Origin: Gammaproteobacteria bacterium
GTDB taxonomy: Bacteria; Pseudomonadota; Gammaproteobacteria; Pseudomonadales; Azotimanducaceae
Direction: 5' to 3'
Assembly (NCBI GenBank): GCA_005799745.1
Contig: SYFY01000198.1
Coordinates: 1 to 64,000 of the forward strand
DNA: 64,000 nucleotides
Part shown: piece after piece, positions 35,525 through 44,784 of the stretch
How the letters are laid out: every line of letters starts with the position of its first letter
How positions within the stretch are numbered: position 1 is the first letter of the stretch
Notes under the pieces: model-generated
What the model saw: the letters and a program-made list of their open reading frames with translations, nothing else
The model's database searches: none
What the model was told of the DNA's origin: nothing
Translations under genes and position numbers: made by a program

Positions 35525-36505
35525 ATGCTCAAGACCCGTCTCACTGAAATGTTCGGCGTTAAAACACCCATCGTGATGGGTGGCATGACCGGCGTCGGTT
35601 ATGGCGATCTCGTTGCCGCTGTAGCCAATGCAGGTGCGCTCGGCTTCATCACCGCACACATGTTCCAGACCGCTGAAGACCTGATGAAAGAAATTCAGCG
35701 CACCAAGGATCAGACGGACCAGCCCTTTGGTGTCAACCTCACCATCCTGCCGTCTCTCAACCCGATTCCGTATGACGAGTATCGCCGTGCCATTATCGAA
35801 GGTGGCGTAAAGATTGTTGAGACTGCTGGTCGAAACCCAGAACCCCACTTGCCAGATTTCAAAGCCAATGGCGTGAAGGTCATTCACAAGTGCACCTCCG
35901 CGCGACACGCAGTAACCGCAGAACGTGTGGGTGTGGATGTCATCAGCATCGACGGCTTCGAGTGTGCCGGTCACCCCGGTGAAGACGATGTGACGCTCAT
36001 CGTGTTGCTACCGTCCACTTGCGATCAGGTGAGCATTCCCGTGATTGCCTCCGGTGGTATGGCCGATGGTCGCAGCCTGATTGCAGCACTCGCACTCGGT
36101 GCTGATGGTGTAAACATGGGCACTCGCTTTATCGCCACCAAAGAAGCGAAAGTGCATGAGAACGTGAAGCAGGCCATCGTCAACATGAGTGAGCGCGACA
36201 CGGTGCTGATCAACCGCACCCTCAAGAACACCTCGCGCGTCGCAAAAAACGCGGTGTCGCTCGAGGTGGCCAAGATTCAACAAGATCCGACCAAGACCAT
36301 CGAAGACGTGCGTGAACTTGTTGCTGGTGTGCGCGGTCGTGCCAACGTTCTCGGTGCCGGCGATATCGATGGGGGCATCTGGACTGTCGGCCAGAGCCAG
36401 GGCCTGATTCACGATGTTCCGACGTGCAAAGAGCTGGTCGCGCGCATCATGGCGCAAGCCGAGGATGTCATTCACAAGCGCCTCGACAAGTTCGCAGCGG
36501 CTTGA
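35525..36505 (+). CDS. nitronate monooxygenase family FMN enzyme
   Basis: 326 residues: TPIVMGGMTGVGYGDLVAAVANAGALGFITA, FGVNLTILPSLNP, VISIDGFECAGHPGEDDVTLIVLLP with the active-site-like His, and PVIASGGMADGRSLIAALALGADGVNMGTRFIAT. These FMN enzymes oxidise nitronates or reduce enoyl-type substrates. GGGAGG precedes the ATG. It starts a same-strand run (SDR, GST, SGNH, ABM, small protein, GPH permease). Confidence 0.9.
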   Translation: MLKTRLTEMFGVKTPIVMGGMTGVGYGDLVAAVANAGALGFITAHMFQTAEDLMKEIQRTKDQTDQPFGVNLTILPSLNPIPYDEYRRAIIEGGVKIVETAGRNPEPHLPDFKANGVKVIHKCTSARHAVTAERVGVDVISIDGFECAGHPGEDDVTLIVLLPSTCDQVSIPVIASGGMADGRSLIAALALGADGVNMGTRFIATKEAKVHENVKQAIVNMSERDTVLINRTLKNTSRVAKNAVSLEVAKIQQDPTKTIEDVRELVAGVRGRANVLGAGDIDGGIWTVGQSQGLIHDVPTCKELVARIMAQAEDVIHKRLDKFAAA

Positions 36506-36534
36506 TTTCAATTTCATAACGCAGGAGTAAGAGC

Positions 36535-37347
36535 ATGGGAGCCATGACCGGCAAAGTTGCCGTCGTGACAGGCGCAAGTCGCGGGATTGGCAAGGGCATA
36601 GCCCTTGCGCTTGCTGAACAAGGTGCGACGGTCTATGTGACCGGACGTACCACCGGACCCGGTGAACGCACTATCGATACCACCGCGCGGCTCATCAACG
36701 AGAAGGGTGGTAAAGGCATCGCCATTCAATGTGATCACGCCAATGACGCGGAAATTGCCAAGGTGTTTGAACAGGTCGGCCGCGAAGCGGGTCACATCGA
36801 CTACCTCATCAACAATGTTTACAAGATTCCGAGCCCACCCGCTTGGGGCGGCGGCTTCTGGGATCATCCGATCCAGATTTATGACGACCAGGTTGGCATC
36901 GGTATGCGCGCGCACTACGTCGCGAGTTGGCATGCGGCCCAGCTGATTTTCAAATCCGGTCCCGGCGCGGCCGTTGTCAACATCTCTTCTCCCGGCGGTC
37001 AGAGCTACCACTTCTCCTGCTCTTACGGCGCGGGCAAGGCGGGTCTTGATCGATTGACGGCAGATATGGCTGTCGAGCTCAAGCCAAAAGGTATTGCCGC
37101 GATGTCGATGTATCCGGGCTCGGTGAGTACCGAGTTCATCCAGGACGCTGCGAAAGAGCGGAACATGGACCTCACCAAATCACAAACACCGCTGTTTGTG
37201 GGCCGTTGCATCGTGCAGATGCTCCTTGATCGCGAACATCTGATGGATCGCACCGGCAAGATCATCTGGATCGAGGACCTCGGCGAAGAGTTCAAGGTGC
37301 TCGACGAACACGGCAAACGTCCGCCGGGTTATCGGCAGACGGCATAA
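36535..37347 (+). CDS. short-chain dehydrogenase/reductase (SDR)
   Basis: 270 residues. NAD(P)-binding TGASRGIGKGIALALAEQGATVYVTGR; NNVYK in place of NNAG; catalytic Ser in VVNISSPGGQSY and the Tyr-x-x-x-Lys site in SYGAGKAGLDRLTADMAVEL. It resembles the DHRS1-like SDR group. It is 29 bases after the nitronate monooxygenase gene and 11 before the GST, indicating an operon. Confidence 0.9.
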   Translation: MGAMTGKVAVVTGASRGIGKGIALALAEQGATVYVTGRTTGPGERTIDTTARLINEKGGKGIAIQCDHANDAEIAKVFEQVGREAGHIDYLINNVYKIPSPPAWGGGFWDHPIQIYDDQVGIGMRAHYVASWHAAQLIFKSGPGAAVVNISSPGGQSYHFSCSYGAGKAGLDRLTADMAVELKPKGIAAMSMYPGSVSTEFIQDAAKERNMDLTKSQTPLFVGRCIVQMLLDREHLMDRTGKIIWIEDLGEEFKVLDEHGKRPPGYRQTA

Positions 37348-37358
37348 GGAGTCAGAAG

Positions 37359-37967
37359 ATGGCTCGCAAGCTCTATGGAATTTCCGGGTCGCGCGCCTTG
37401 CGGGCGATATGGGGGATTGAAGAAGCCGGTGTCGAGTACGAACATGTCCCGCAGCACTTCCGCGATGCGAAGTCGTCTCCCGCGTACACCGCGGTAAATC
37501 CTAACGGCCGTATTCCGGCGCTGGTGGATGGTGATTTGGTGCTCTTCGAGAGCATGGCGATCAACCTCTATCTCGCGAAGACCTATGGTGGTGATCTCTA
37601 TCCAATGGACGCTGCCGGCGAAGCGAAAGCTTGGCAGTGGAGTGTCTGGGCGATCAGCGAGATTGAACCGTTGCAGATGCAGATCGTCATCCAGAAGCTC
37701 TTTGTGCCTGCTGACAAACGTGATCAGTCGGTGATCGACAATGCGGTCAAAGGGCTCGATCGACCGCTGAAAGTTCTCGATGCCGAACTCGCGGAGCGCG
37801 CATATCTTCTCGGTTATCGTTTTACTGTTGCGGATCTCAATGTTGCGGCGGTGTTGATGTTGCTCGATATGGTCCAGCAGGACATCTCGCAGTACACCCA
37901 CGTGAAACGATGGATGACGACCTGTCAGGCTCGACCAGCGCTCGCCCGGGCGCGGGCCAGGGCCTGA
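37359..37967 (+). CDS. glutathione S-transferase
   Basis: 202 residues. Thioredoxin-fold half with SGSRALRAIWGIEEAGVEYEHV and NPNGRIPALVDGDLVLFESMAINLYLA (the glutathione-binding P and ES residues), then the helical half with FTVADLNVAAVLML. Intact, unlike the second GST at 58013-58696. The substrate is not known; context suggests conjugation of a reactive intermediate. Confidence 0.9.
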   Translation: MARKLYGISGSRALRAIWGIEEAGVEYEHVPQHFRDAKSSPAYTAVNPNGRIPALVDGDLVLFESMAINLYLAKTYGGDLYPMDAAGEAKAWQWSVWAISEIEPLQMQIVIQKLFVPADKRDQSVIDNAVKGLDRPLKVLDAELAERAYLLGYRFTVADLNVAAVLMLLDMVQQDISQYTHVKRWMTTCQARPALARARARA

Positions 37968-37988
37968 ACCCGCACGCTCTGATCCCGT

Positions 37989-39077
37989 ATGCAAAAGAAT
38001 CTCGCCAACGCCGCTCTGGTGGCGGCGAGTACCCTGATTACTCTGCTGTGCATCGAAGGGGGCCTGCGCCTAGCAGGCTATGAACCCCTCAAGGCCATGG
38101 CAGCAGGTAAAGACCTGGTGCTCCGTCGTTCCGAAGATCCCGACATTGGTTACGAACTGATCCCCGGTTCAAAAGGGCGAGCGTTCAAAACCGAACTGGC
38201 CGTGAATTCCGTCGGCTTCCGAAGTCCGGAGCCGAGCACGGATGACGAGGTACGTCGTGTGGTTTTTCTTGGGGATTCGATCACCTTCGGCAGCGAGCTG
38301 CCGGTGGGCACCACCTACCCCGATCTGCTCAGAGATCGCCTCAAGGCGCGTGATCCACGTTTTGATGTACAGAATCTTTCTTTGAGTGGTTATGACACGC
38401 GTCAGGAAATCGCGGTGCTGGAGCGACACGGACTGCCACTTCAACCGCGAATCGTGGTGGTCGGGTTCTGTCTCAATGATGCAGGTGTCGTCTCTGCCAA
38501 CCTCGAATACCTCGAACGTCTCAACGTTTATGCGCGCAATCCCTGGTTGTTGCAGAGCCGGCTCGGGCAGTTGTTGCTAACCAGCGTCGATCGGCTTCAG
38601 GGGCGGTGATACGAAGAAGTGGCGAATGATCCCGAAGTATTCAGGACGCGCTTCTAGGATCGCATCACGCCGATCGCAGCAGATGAAACCCGGTTGTTGT
38701 CGCTCATGCGGGAAGCGCCGGAAGTACTGCCATCGGGCTGGTATCGGGATGAAACCCGTGTCGGCCGTCTGCGTTTTGCGTTTGAACGCTTGTCAGCATT
38801 ACGTGATCAGCACGGTTTCCGATTGTTGTTGGTGGTCTTTCCCTTTCACGAAACGGATGCAGAAGGGGTTTACACGCACCGGGTTGCGCACGCCATCGTC
38901 GGTTTAGAGGCCGAACGCACACGGCTGCCGGTACTGGACCTTTCTGGCCCGTTTCAAAGGCGAGGGCTCGTGGCCTTGCGTAATCATCCGGATGATCCGG
39001 TGCACCCGTCACCCGAAGGTCACCAGATGGCTGCTGACGTAATCTGGGACTGGTGGATGTCCAACCACGTCCTCTGA
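37989..39077 (+). pseudogene. SGNH/GDSL hydrolase, interrupted by two in-frame stops
   Basis: One frame of 363 codons with TGA at 38607-38609 (codon 207) and TAG at 38655-38657 (codon 223). The first part has an N-terminal membrane anchor (LVAASTLITLLCIEGGLRLAG), block I VVFLGDSITFGSELP and FDVQNLSLSGYDTRQEI. The part after the stops has the catalytic D-P-V-H (HPDDPVHPSPEGHQMAADVIWDW). No frame shift is needed. A product ending at the first stop would lack the catalytic His, so the gene is inactive unless both stops are read through. Confidence 0.8.
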
Positions 39078-39139
39078 TCTTCTGCTTCAGGATATGGTGG
39101 TATGCTCGTGATCAGGTTCGGTTCATGAAGCGAGGCTAA

Positions 39140-39499
39140 ATGAAAGTCATCATTTACGGTTCCATGGATTTCGAAAATCCGGAAGACGTCAAACCCATGC
39201 TGCTGGCCGCGCGCCGGTTTATCGATGGTGCGCTGGCCGAGCCCGGCTGTATCGCCTACGCCTGGACTGAAGATCACCTGACACCAGGTCGTGTGCACGT
39301 CTACGAAGAGTGGACATCATCTGAAGCACTCGAAGCACACCTGCGGGATCACTGGTACCGCGATATGGGTGCACACCTTGCGAAGTATCCACGCAAACAA
39401 CGTATGAGCCCGATTCTCAAGTACCGCGTGGATCATGCAGAGCCTGTTTATGACTCCACAGGCGTTGCTCGAGGCCACTTCCTTACGGGCAAGGCATGA
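39140..39499 (+). CDS. antibiotic biosynthesis monooxygenase (ABM)-like protein
   Basis: 119 residues with the dimeric alpha-beta barrel pattern: GALAEPGCIAYAWTEDHLTPGRVHVYEEWTSSEALEAHLRDHWY. Small ABM proteins oxidise quinone-like or polycyclic substrates, or serve as heme-degradation or stress proteins. It follows the SGNH gene by 62 bases on the same strand. Confidence 0.78.
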   Translation: MKVIIYGSMDFENPEDVKPMLLAARRFIDGALAEPGCIAYAWTEDHLTPGRVHVYEEWTSSEALEAHLRDHWYRDMGAHLAKYPRKQRMSPILKYRVDHAEPVYDSTGVARGHFLTGKA

Positions 39500-39533
39500 A
39501 AGATTCACTATTGCACCGCTCAGGTGTCTTCTG

Positions 39534-39812
39534 ATGCGTGCCGCCGTCGTTGGTGCGATTGCTGGCGCATTGGTGACCGCAGGGGTATTCCTGGCGAACC
39601 CCGATGCAGAAGCTCACCGTGAAGCGATCCGCGCACAAACGGCAGCGGACAGCCCGCTTGCCGCGGCCATCGGACTTGGCACGCTGTAAGGGTTGATCGT
39701 TGAATATCACTCCGCCGGCATTGTGTCGTGGACAACACGTGAAGAGCGTGTGATGACGTTTGGAGCTTTGGGAAATGTCTGGATCACCACCAAAGGTGGC
39801 TCCGCGGGCTGA
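39534..39812 (+). pseudogene. small single-span membrane protein, interrupted by in-frame TAA
   Basis: A frame from ATG 39534 (AGGTG 9 bases upstream) to TGA 39812 would give 92 residues; TAA at 39687-39689 (codon 52) interrupts it. Before the stop: a membrane helix (VVGAIAGALVTAGVFLANP) and EAHREAIRAQTAADSPLAAAIGLGTL. After it the frame continues plausibly as GLIVEYHSAGIVSWTT and FGALGNVWITTK, which reads like a soluble domain with a conserved style. Not assigned to a named family with certainty. Confidence 0.6.
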
Positions 39813-39929
39813 ATTCGCTTAGGTTGAGTGGTGAATTGCTCCGCCGGTCTTCGTTCCTCGGAATTGAGAACGTGGACCCGGTTGATGCTTCTCCAAGAGA
39901 GTTCGAGCCATTGTATTGAGGGGATCACA

Positions 39930-41375
39930 GTGACAGCTTCTGCAACCGCCGTCCTCGGATGGCGCGTACGCTTGATGTTCGCGTTCGGACAAATTCCTGA
40001 AGGCGTACAGAGTACCTCGTTCGGATTTTTCCTCTTGTTCTTCTACAACCAGGTTCTTGGTTTATCGGGCTTTCTGACCAGCGCAGCTATCGTCATTGCG
40101 CTGGTGATCGACGCGGTGTTCGACCCTATCGTCGGCTCCTGGTCGGATCGAACGAAGAGCAGTTGGGGGCGGCGTCACCCCTTCATGTATCTGTCAGCTC
40201 TACCTTTCGCGGTCAGCTTCTATCTGTTGTTCGCACCGCCTGCGGGGCTCGATGAGATGGGTCTGTTTGGTTGGTTGATCACGCTCTCCGTGCTCACAAG
40301 AACTACGCAATCCTGTTACTCCATTCCGCATACCGCCATGACCGCGGAGTTGTCGACGGACTATGATGAACGAACGCTGCTTTCTGCTTTGCGTTCGTTG
40401 TTCGCTTCAGTCGGAACGTTGATGGTGTTTCTAATCGGTATGCAGATCTACTTTGAAGCGACAGAAAAGTACCCGATCGGACAGCTCAATCCCGACGCCT
40501 ATCCGTTGTTTGCTGCGACGTTTGCCATCGTCATTGCACTCGGTATCTGGATATCCGCCTATGGCACACACAGTCAGATTCCACACCTGCCGCAAGCGAC
40601 GCCCAATGGAAGCCGATTCAGCTTTCTCCAGGTTGCCCGGGAAGCAGGTCAGGCATTTGCGCTCAGTTCCTTTCGAGTGATTGTTCTGACAGCGGTTTTA
40701 TGGGGCATGACCATGGGGATGGTGAGTGCACTGTCGATCTATCTCGGCACGCTGTATTTTCAATTCAGCCTCTCGATGATTGGTTTGAGCTTTCCGGCGT
40801 CGGTCATTGGCGGCTTCATTGGTGCTGCGTTGGCTACGCCACTCGGGCGGATTTTTCCGGAAAAGAAAACGCTGCTCATCGGTGGTCTTGTCTGGTACGC
40901 GTTGTGGAACACGCTGCCGATCATCCTCAGTCTTTTTGGCGTGTTTCCCAAACCCGGTGAGCCGATGCTCTTTTATCTGGTGATGGCAGCCAATGCGATT
41001 TGTGCGCTGGGTATCGGTGTACTGGGTGTCATGATCGGCTCGATGATTGCGGATATCACCGATGAACATGAGGAGATTCATGGCAGCCGCAATGAAGGCA
41101 TCTACTACGCGGCGGCGTCATTCGCAGCCAAGGCGATTGGTGGATTCGGCATCATCATTTCTGGTGTTGTTGTGGATATCGCGGGTATCGAGCGTAATGC
41201 GACTTTTGAGACCATCGATCCTGACTCGTTACGCACTCTGGCCATGGCGATGGGGCCAGGCGTTCTGGTGATGATCGGTATCACGGCGCTGGTGGCGAGC
41301 CTCTACAAACTCTCGCGCCAGGAACACAGCCGCATCAGGGAGGCGATTGAGCAGGCGCAGGTGGTGCGAGCGTAG
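39930..41375 (+). CDS. MFS transporter, GPH family
   Basis: 481 residues from GTG 39930, which follows GAGGGG with good spacing; the frame is open upstream to 39828. Family motif DPIVGSWSDRTKSSWGRRHPFMYLSALPFAVSF, and DITDEHEEIHGSRNEGIYYAAASFAAKAIGGFG near the C-terminus. It is more like the permease at 46102-47574 than the one at 13992-15356 (shared FYNQVLG, SSWGRRHPFM, GQLNPDAYP). Substrate unknown. Confidence 0.88.
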   Translation: MTASATAVLGWRVRLMFAFGQIPEGVQSTSFGFFLLFFYNQVLGLSGFLTSAAIVIALVIDAVFDPIVGSWSDRTKSSWGRRHPFMYLSALPFAVSFYLLFAPPAGLDEMGLFGWLITLSVLTRTTQSCYSIPHTAMTAELSTDYDERTLLSALRSLFASVGTLMVFLIGMQIYFEATEKYPIGQLNPDAYPLFAATFAIVIALGIWISAYGTHSQIPHLPQATPNGSRFSFLQVAREAGQAFALSSFRVIVLTAVLWGMTMGMVSALSIYLGTLYFQFSLSMIGLSFPASVIGGFIGAALATPLGRIFPEKKTLLIGGLVWYALWNTLPIILSLFGVFPKPGEPMLFYLVMAANAICALGIGVLGVMIGSMIADITDEHEEIHGSRNEGIYYAAASFAAKAIGGFGIIISGVVVDIAGIERNATFETIDPDSLRTLAMAMGPGVLVMIGITALVASLYKLSRQEHSRIREAIEQAQVVRA

Positions 41376-41425
41376 AGCCGAATGCACGCTGGCTCATGAA
41401 CAACAGCGCCAAAGCGCGGGTGGGT

Positions 41426-42328
41426 TCATTGCGCTGCACCAGGAATATCGGATTGTTCATCCGCCGGGGCGACCACACGACCTTCGGCGATGTCTCGACC
41501 TAGTTGGCGTCGCTCATTTTCGGCTTTCGCGTCCTCTATCACTTCGAGGACCTCATCGACATTAACGGGCGTTTCGATGTCAACGAAGACTCCGGTGAGT
41601 GGTGTGTCGACCGAGAGATCACCACTCGCGAACAACCCCCACATCTCGTCAGCGAAACGGGATGTTTGTAATTCCGGGGCGAAGGCGCCGAGGGTCGAGG
41701 TGATGTTGCCGACGTCGCGCAGCAGCATCGCTTTGGCGTTGTTGTTGGCCGAGGCTTCGACAGCCTGTGGAAAGTCGATAATCACCGGACCCTCTTGTCC
41801 GAAGAGCACGTTGTATTCCGACAGATCACCGTGCACGAGACCCGCACACAACATGCGCTTGATCTGCTCGATCATAAAGCCGTGCCAGTGTCTGGCTTCT
41901 TCGGCTGTGAATTCGACGGCGCCGAGGCGGGGTGCGCTTTCGCCATCGACGCCGGTCACCAACTCCATGATCAAAACACCATCGATAAAGGCGAAGGGTT
42001 CTGGCACCCGAACGCCGGCTGCACGCAGCCGATAGAGCGCGTCAACTTCCGTGTTCTTCCACGCCGCTTCTTCTTCCTCCCGTCCAAAACGTGTCCGCTT
42101 CTCCATCGCCCGGCTTTGGCGGCTACCACGTACCTGGCGACCCTCGCGGTACTGAGCACGAGCCTGGAAACTGCGCCTCGCCATATTCTTGTAGACCTTG
42201 GCGCAGCGTACTTCTTGGCCTGATCGGACGATGAACACGGTGGCTTCCTTGCCGCTGTCGAGTTGTCGCAGAACCGCTCCGATCACACCGTCGTCAATCA
42301 GCGTCTGCAGTTCCTTGGGGATCTTCAT
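41426..42328 (-). CDS. RIO-type atypical serine/threonine kinase
   Basis: 300 residues from ATG 42328; the frame is open to 42550 but the extra 74 residues are basic and unconserved. Lys44 in VRCAKVYK, the catalytic loop HGDLSEYNVL with Asp168 and Asn173, and the metal Asp185 in IIDFPQAV match RIO1-like kinases of the bacterial type. EPGK-like GKEATVFIVRSG is the ATP loop. The C-terminal tail is acidic. Bacterial RIO kinases are poorly studied. Confidence 0.85.
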   Translation of the reverse strand: MKIPKELQTLIDDGVIGAVLRQLDSGKEATVFIVRSGQEVRCAKVYKNMARRSFQARAQYREGRQVRGSRQSRAMEKRTRFGREEEEAAWKNTEVDALYRLRAAGVRVPEPFAFIDGVLIMELVTGVDGESAPRLGAVEFTAEEARHWHGFMIEQIKRMLCAGLVHGDLSEYNVLFGQEGPVIIDFPQAVEASANNNAKAMLLRDVGNITSTLGAFAPELQTSRFADEMWGLFASGDLSVDTPLTGVFVDIETPVNVDEVLEVIEDAKAENERRQLGRDIAEGRVVAPADEQSDIPGAAQ

Positions 42329-42537
42329 TGAAAAAAGGACCGTGATGGTTGATTCGGGCGCAGAAAGTTCACCATGTTGAAGGACCTTACGCCCCAGGTA
42401 GAAAGGTGAGCAGGATAGCGGGAGTTTTCCTGCCGCGCCTTTCTTCCCTTTCAACCAGCCCCGCTTCTTGATTAGCGTTCGCAGGTGACCTCGTTTACCG
42501 TCGGTGCAGGTGTTTTCATCAGCGTGGGTGGAGAGAA

Positions 42538-43767
42538 ATGAGCGAAGCAAACCTGACCCGCTTTGGCCCCAGGTTATTCGAACTGAAACAGGGCGCTGAG
42601 GTGACTTACTCAGCCGCGTTCAATGCAACTGTCGGTCCGGCGAAGCTGATCCTTCAAAGCAGCAGCGCGCACAGTGCGCGGGTCAAGTTGAATGGCAAAG
42701 AAGTACTGGCATCGGCGGAGCGCCGGCGGAATGGGCAAACGTCCATTCCAGTAGACCTGAAGAACGAAAACACATTGGATGTGAAGTTGTCTGGAGAAGC
42801 CTCTGCGTCCGGTGTCATTCGCATCGCGCAGTCAGTCCAGGCTGATATTGGTCTCCTGCGCCAAGGTTACTTTGGACTTAACACCAGCGATATGGCAGGT
42901 CAGCGCGCCTTCTACGAAACGTTAGGGTTCAAAGGAGAAATCTATCCGGCGGGTCCCGAGACCAGTACCACGTTCGCGCGAGCGCTCGGTTTTGAGGATG
43001 ACTATCTGATCTACGTCGCGCTGACGAGTCTCGAAAACCCGCCAGCGATGCCATTCGTGGACACGGTGCAATTCCGCGGTGATTCGTACCGCAGCGAGCC
43101 GCCCTATGCGAAGTTGAACCACATCGGCATGGCTTATGCGACGTATTCAACGACCGATTTGGATGGCGATTGCACCTACTTGACCGCCAAGGGTGTCGAG
43201 TTCGTGTCCGCCCCTGCAACCGCGCCGAATGGTGAACGGTTCGTGTTTTTCAAAGATCAGGACGGCGCTTTCCTGAAGTTGGTCCAAGCCGACGGTGGTG
43301 TAAAGCCGACTGGACGGCCCAGTTGGATTCGTCTGGTGAATACCAATATGAACGTGTCGGACCTCGAAAGATCCCGTGAGTTCTATCGCATGCTCGGGTT
43401 TACACACTCTGCAGCAGGTTCGATGGCTGGCGGAGGCGAGTTTGCCAAAGCCCATGGCTTTGATGAGCCCATCGAGTTTGAAGGTGAGGACGTGAGTCTG
43501 GGTGAAGGGACGGATGGTGCAACGTTGCAGCTGCGGCAGTGGAAACGACCTTACGATGGTTCACCTCCGTATCCACCACCCGTTAATCACCTCGGCATCG
43601 ACCGCATCAACTTCTATGTGAAGGATCTGAATGCCACGATCGACTCGATGAAGGCGCTTGGATTCGAGCCGGTGTGGCCGATTGGTGGCGGGCCTGATTT
43701 CGGTCTCGTGTTTTTCTTTGATCCGGATGGGATCAAGGTTCAGCTGGCGGGACCACGCAAGAGTTAG
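42538..43767 (+). CDS. large VOC protein with two glyoxalase domains and an N-terminal beta domain
   Basis: 409 residues. Residues about 1-105 are beta-rich and unlike VOC (AEVTYSAAFNATVGPAKLILQSSSAHSARVKLNGKEV), resembling a small jelly-roll or Ig-like fold. Two VOC domains follow: RQGYFGLNTSDMAGQRAFYETLGFKGE to RFVFFKDQDGAFLKLVQ, and IRLVNTNMNVSDLERSREFYRMLGFTHS to GLVFFFDPDGIKVQLAG. GGAGAG precedes the ATG. The gene is divergent from the RIO kinase gene. Substrate unknown. Confidence 0.82.
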   Translation: MSEANLTRFGPRLFELKQGAEVTYSAAFNATVGPAKLILQSSSAHSARVKLNGKEVLASAERRRNGQTSIPVDLKNENTLDVKLSGEASASGVIRIAQSVQADIGLLRQGYFGLNTSDMAGQRAFYETLGFKGEIYPAGPETSTTFARALGFEDDYLIYVALTSLENPPAMPFVDTVQFRGDSYRSEPPYAKLNHIGMAYATYSTTDLDGDCTYLTAKGVEFVSAPATAPNGERFVFFKDQDGAFLKLVQADGGVKPTGRPSWIRLVNTNMNVSDLERSREFYRMLGFTHSAAGSMAGGGEFAKAHGFDEPIEFEGEDVSLGEGTDGATLQLRQWKRPYDGSPPYPPPVNHLGIDRINFYVKDLNATIDSMKALGFEPVWPIGGGPDFGLVFFFDPDGIKVQLAGPRKS

Positions 43768-43839
43768 GAGTCTGCGCGGCAGAAGGCAGCGGAGGCGAGA
43801 CTTGCGTCGATTGCGCACCGTGGCTCCAGGTACCGTACC

Positions 43840-44214
43840 TCAACGAGCCAATGCGCCGCCCTGATAGAGAGACAGGATGTGCCCATCGACATCGCGAAAC
43901 TCGGCGGACCAGCCTCCCGGCGCTTCCGTCACGGGCGTGACGATCTCGATGCCTGCTGTAGCAAGTTTGGCGACCATTGAGTCGATACCGCCGTTGGCAA
44001 GGCCGAAGACGACCTGCGGTGTCGCACCGGGGGACACATCCCCGGGCAGGAACACAAGCTCGACATCCCCAGGCAATCGAGCTTGAAGGTAGCTGCTTTC
44101 GAAATCTGCCACCTCGAACGGCAGCCCCAGTGTTCGCGAATAAAACTGATGGGTTCGCTTGAGATCCCGAACGGTGAAAACAATAGCGAGGTTCTTGATC
44201 TGGGCGTACAGCAT
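43840..44214 (-). CDS. VOC family protein
   Basis: 124 residues: IKNLAIVFTVRDLKRTHQFYSRTLGLPFEV and GGWSAEFRDVDGHILSLYQGG are the paired modules of a single-domain VOC protein. Convergent with the large VOC gene (72 bases apart). Substrate unknown. Confidence 0.85.
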   Translation of the reverse strand: MLYAQIKNLAIVFTVRDLKRTHQFYSRTLGLPFEVADFESSYLQARLPGDVELVFLPGDVSPGATPQVVFGLANGGIDSMVAKLATAGIEIVTPVTEAPGGWSAEFRDVDGHILSLYQGGALAR

Positions 44215-44361
44215 GCTCTTAGCTCCCGATAGAATTGGGCGTCAGGTGCGCGTTGATCGTTTTGTCATCTCAGCGTTACCAGAACTTTAGTCTCAAGCTC
44301 GGGGTTCATGAGACGAGTAGCGATAGAATTCGGACGCTGGCGGTTGGTGTCGGTGTGCTTG

Positions 44362-44769
44362 TCAGGCGGGCCTAAACACCACCACCGCTTCTCCAGACGG
44401 TGAGTGCTCAATCGCGACCTGCACACTCATTCCGGCTTTCACTTTTTCTGGGTCGCAGTCGATCAAATTAGTATTCACTCGCACCCCTTCCTCCAGATCC
44501 ACCTGCACCATCACGAGTGGCAATCGTCCCGAATGACGGGGGTGATACTCGCGTTGCAGCCGTGCATGGGTGTAAACGGTGCCGCGCCCACTCGCATCGG
44601 CCCACTTCACGTTTGTTGATCCACATGATTGACAGCGCACGCGCACCGGAAACATCCAGGCGCTACAGTCATTGCATCGTTGCAGTCTGAGCCTGCCTTC
44701 TTTCGCGCCTTCAAAGAACGGCAGATTGGAATCGTCAGGTGCAGGCAGCCAGGAGGGTGATTTCGTCAT
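44362..44769 (-). CDS. DUF35 Zn-ribbon/OB-fold protein
   Basis: 135 residues. The rubredoxin-like Zn ribbon CNDCSAWMFPVRVRCQSC holds two CxxC pairs, then an OB fold (GRGTVYTHARLQREYHP, PLVMVQVDLEEGVRVNTNLIDCDPEKVKAGMSVQV). DUF35 proteins pair with thiolase-like enzymes as acyl-CoA-binding subunits. It lies 15 bases after the thiolase-like gene, the standard pairing. Confidence 0.9.
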   Translation of the reverse strand: MTKSPSWLPAPDDSNLPFFEGAKEGRLRLQRCNDCSAWMFPVRVRCQSCGSTNVKWADASGRGTVYTHARLQREYHPRHSGRLPLVMVQVDLEEGVRVNTNLIDCDPEKVKAGMSVQVAIEHSPSGEAVVVFRPA

Positions 44770-44784
44770 GATTGCTCCAGTAGT

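Noticed and set aside
42329-42550. 74-residue N-terminal extension of the RIO kinase
   Set aside because: It overlaps the divergent VOC gene start, is basic and low in conserved features, and the kinase domain starts at the ATG at 42328.
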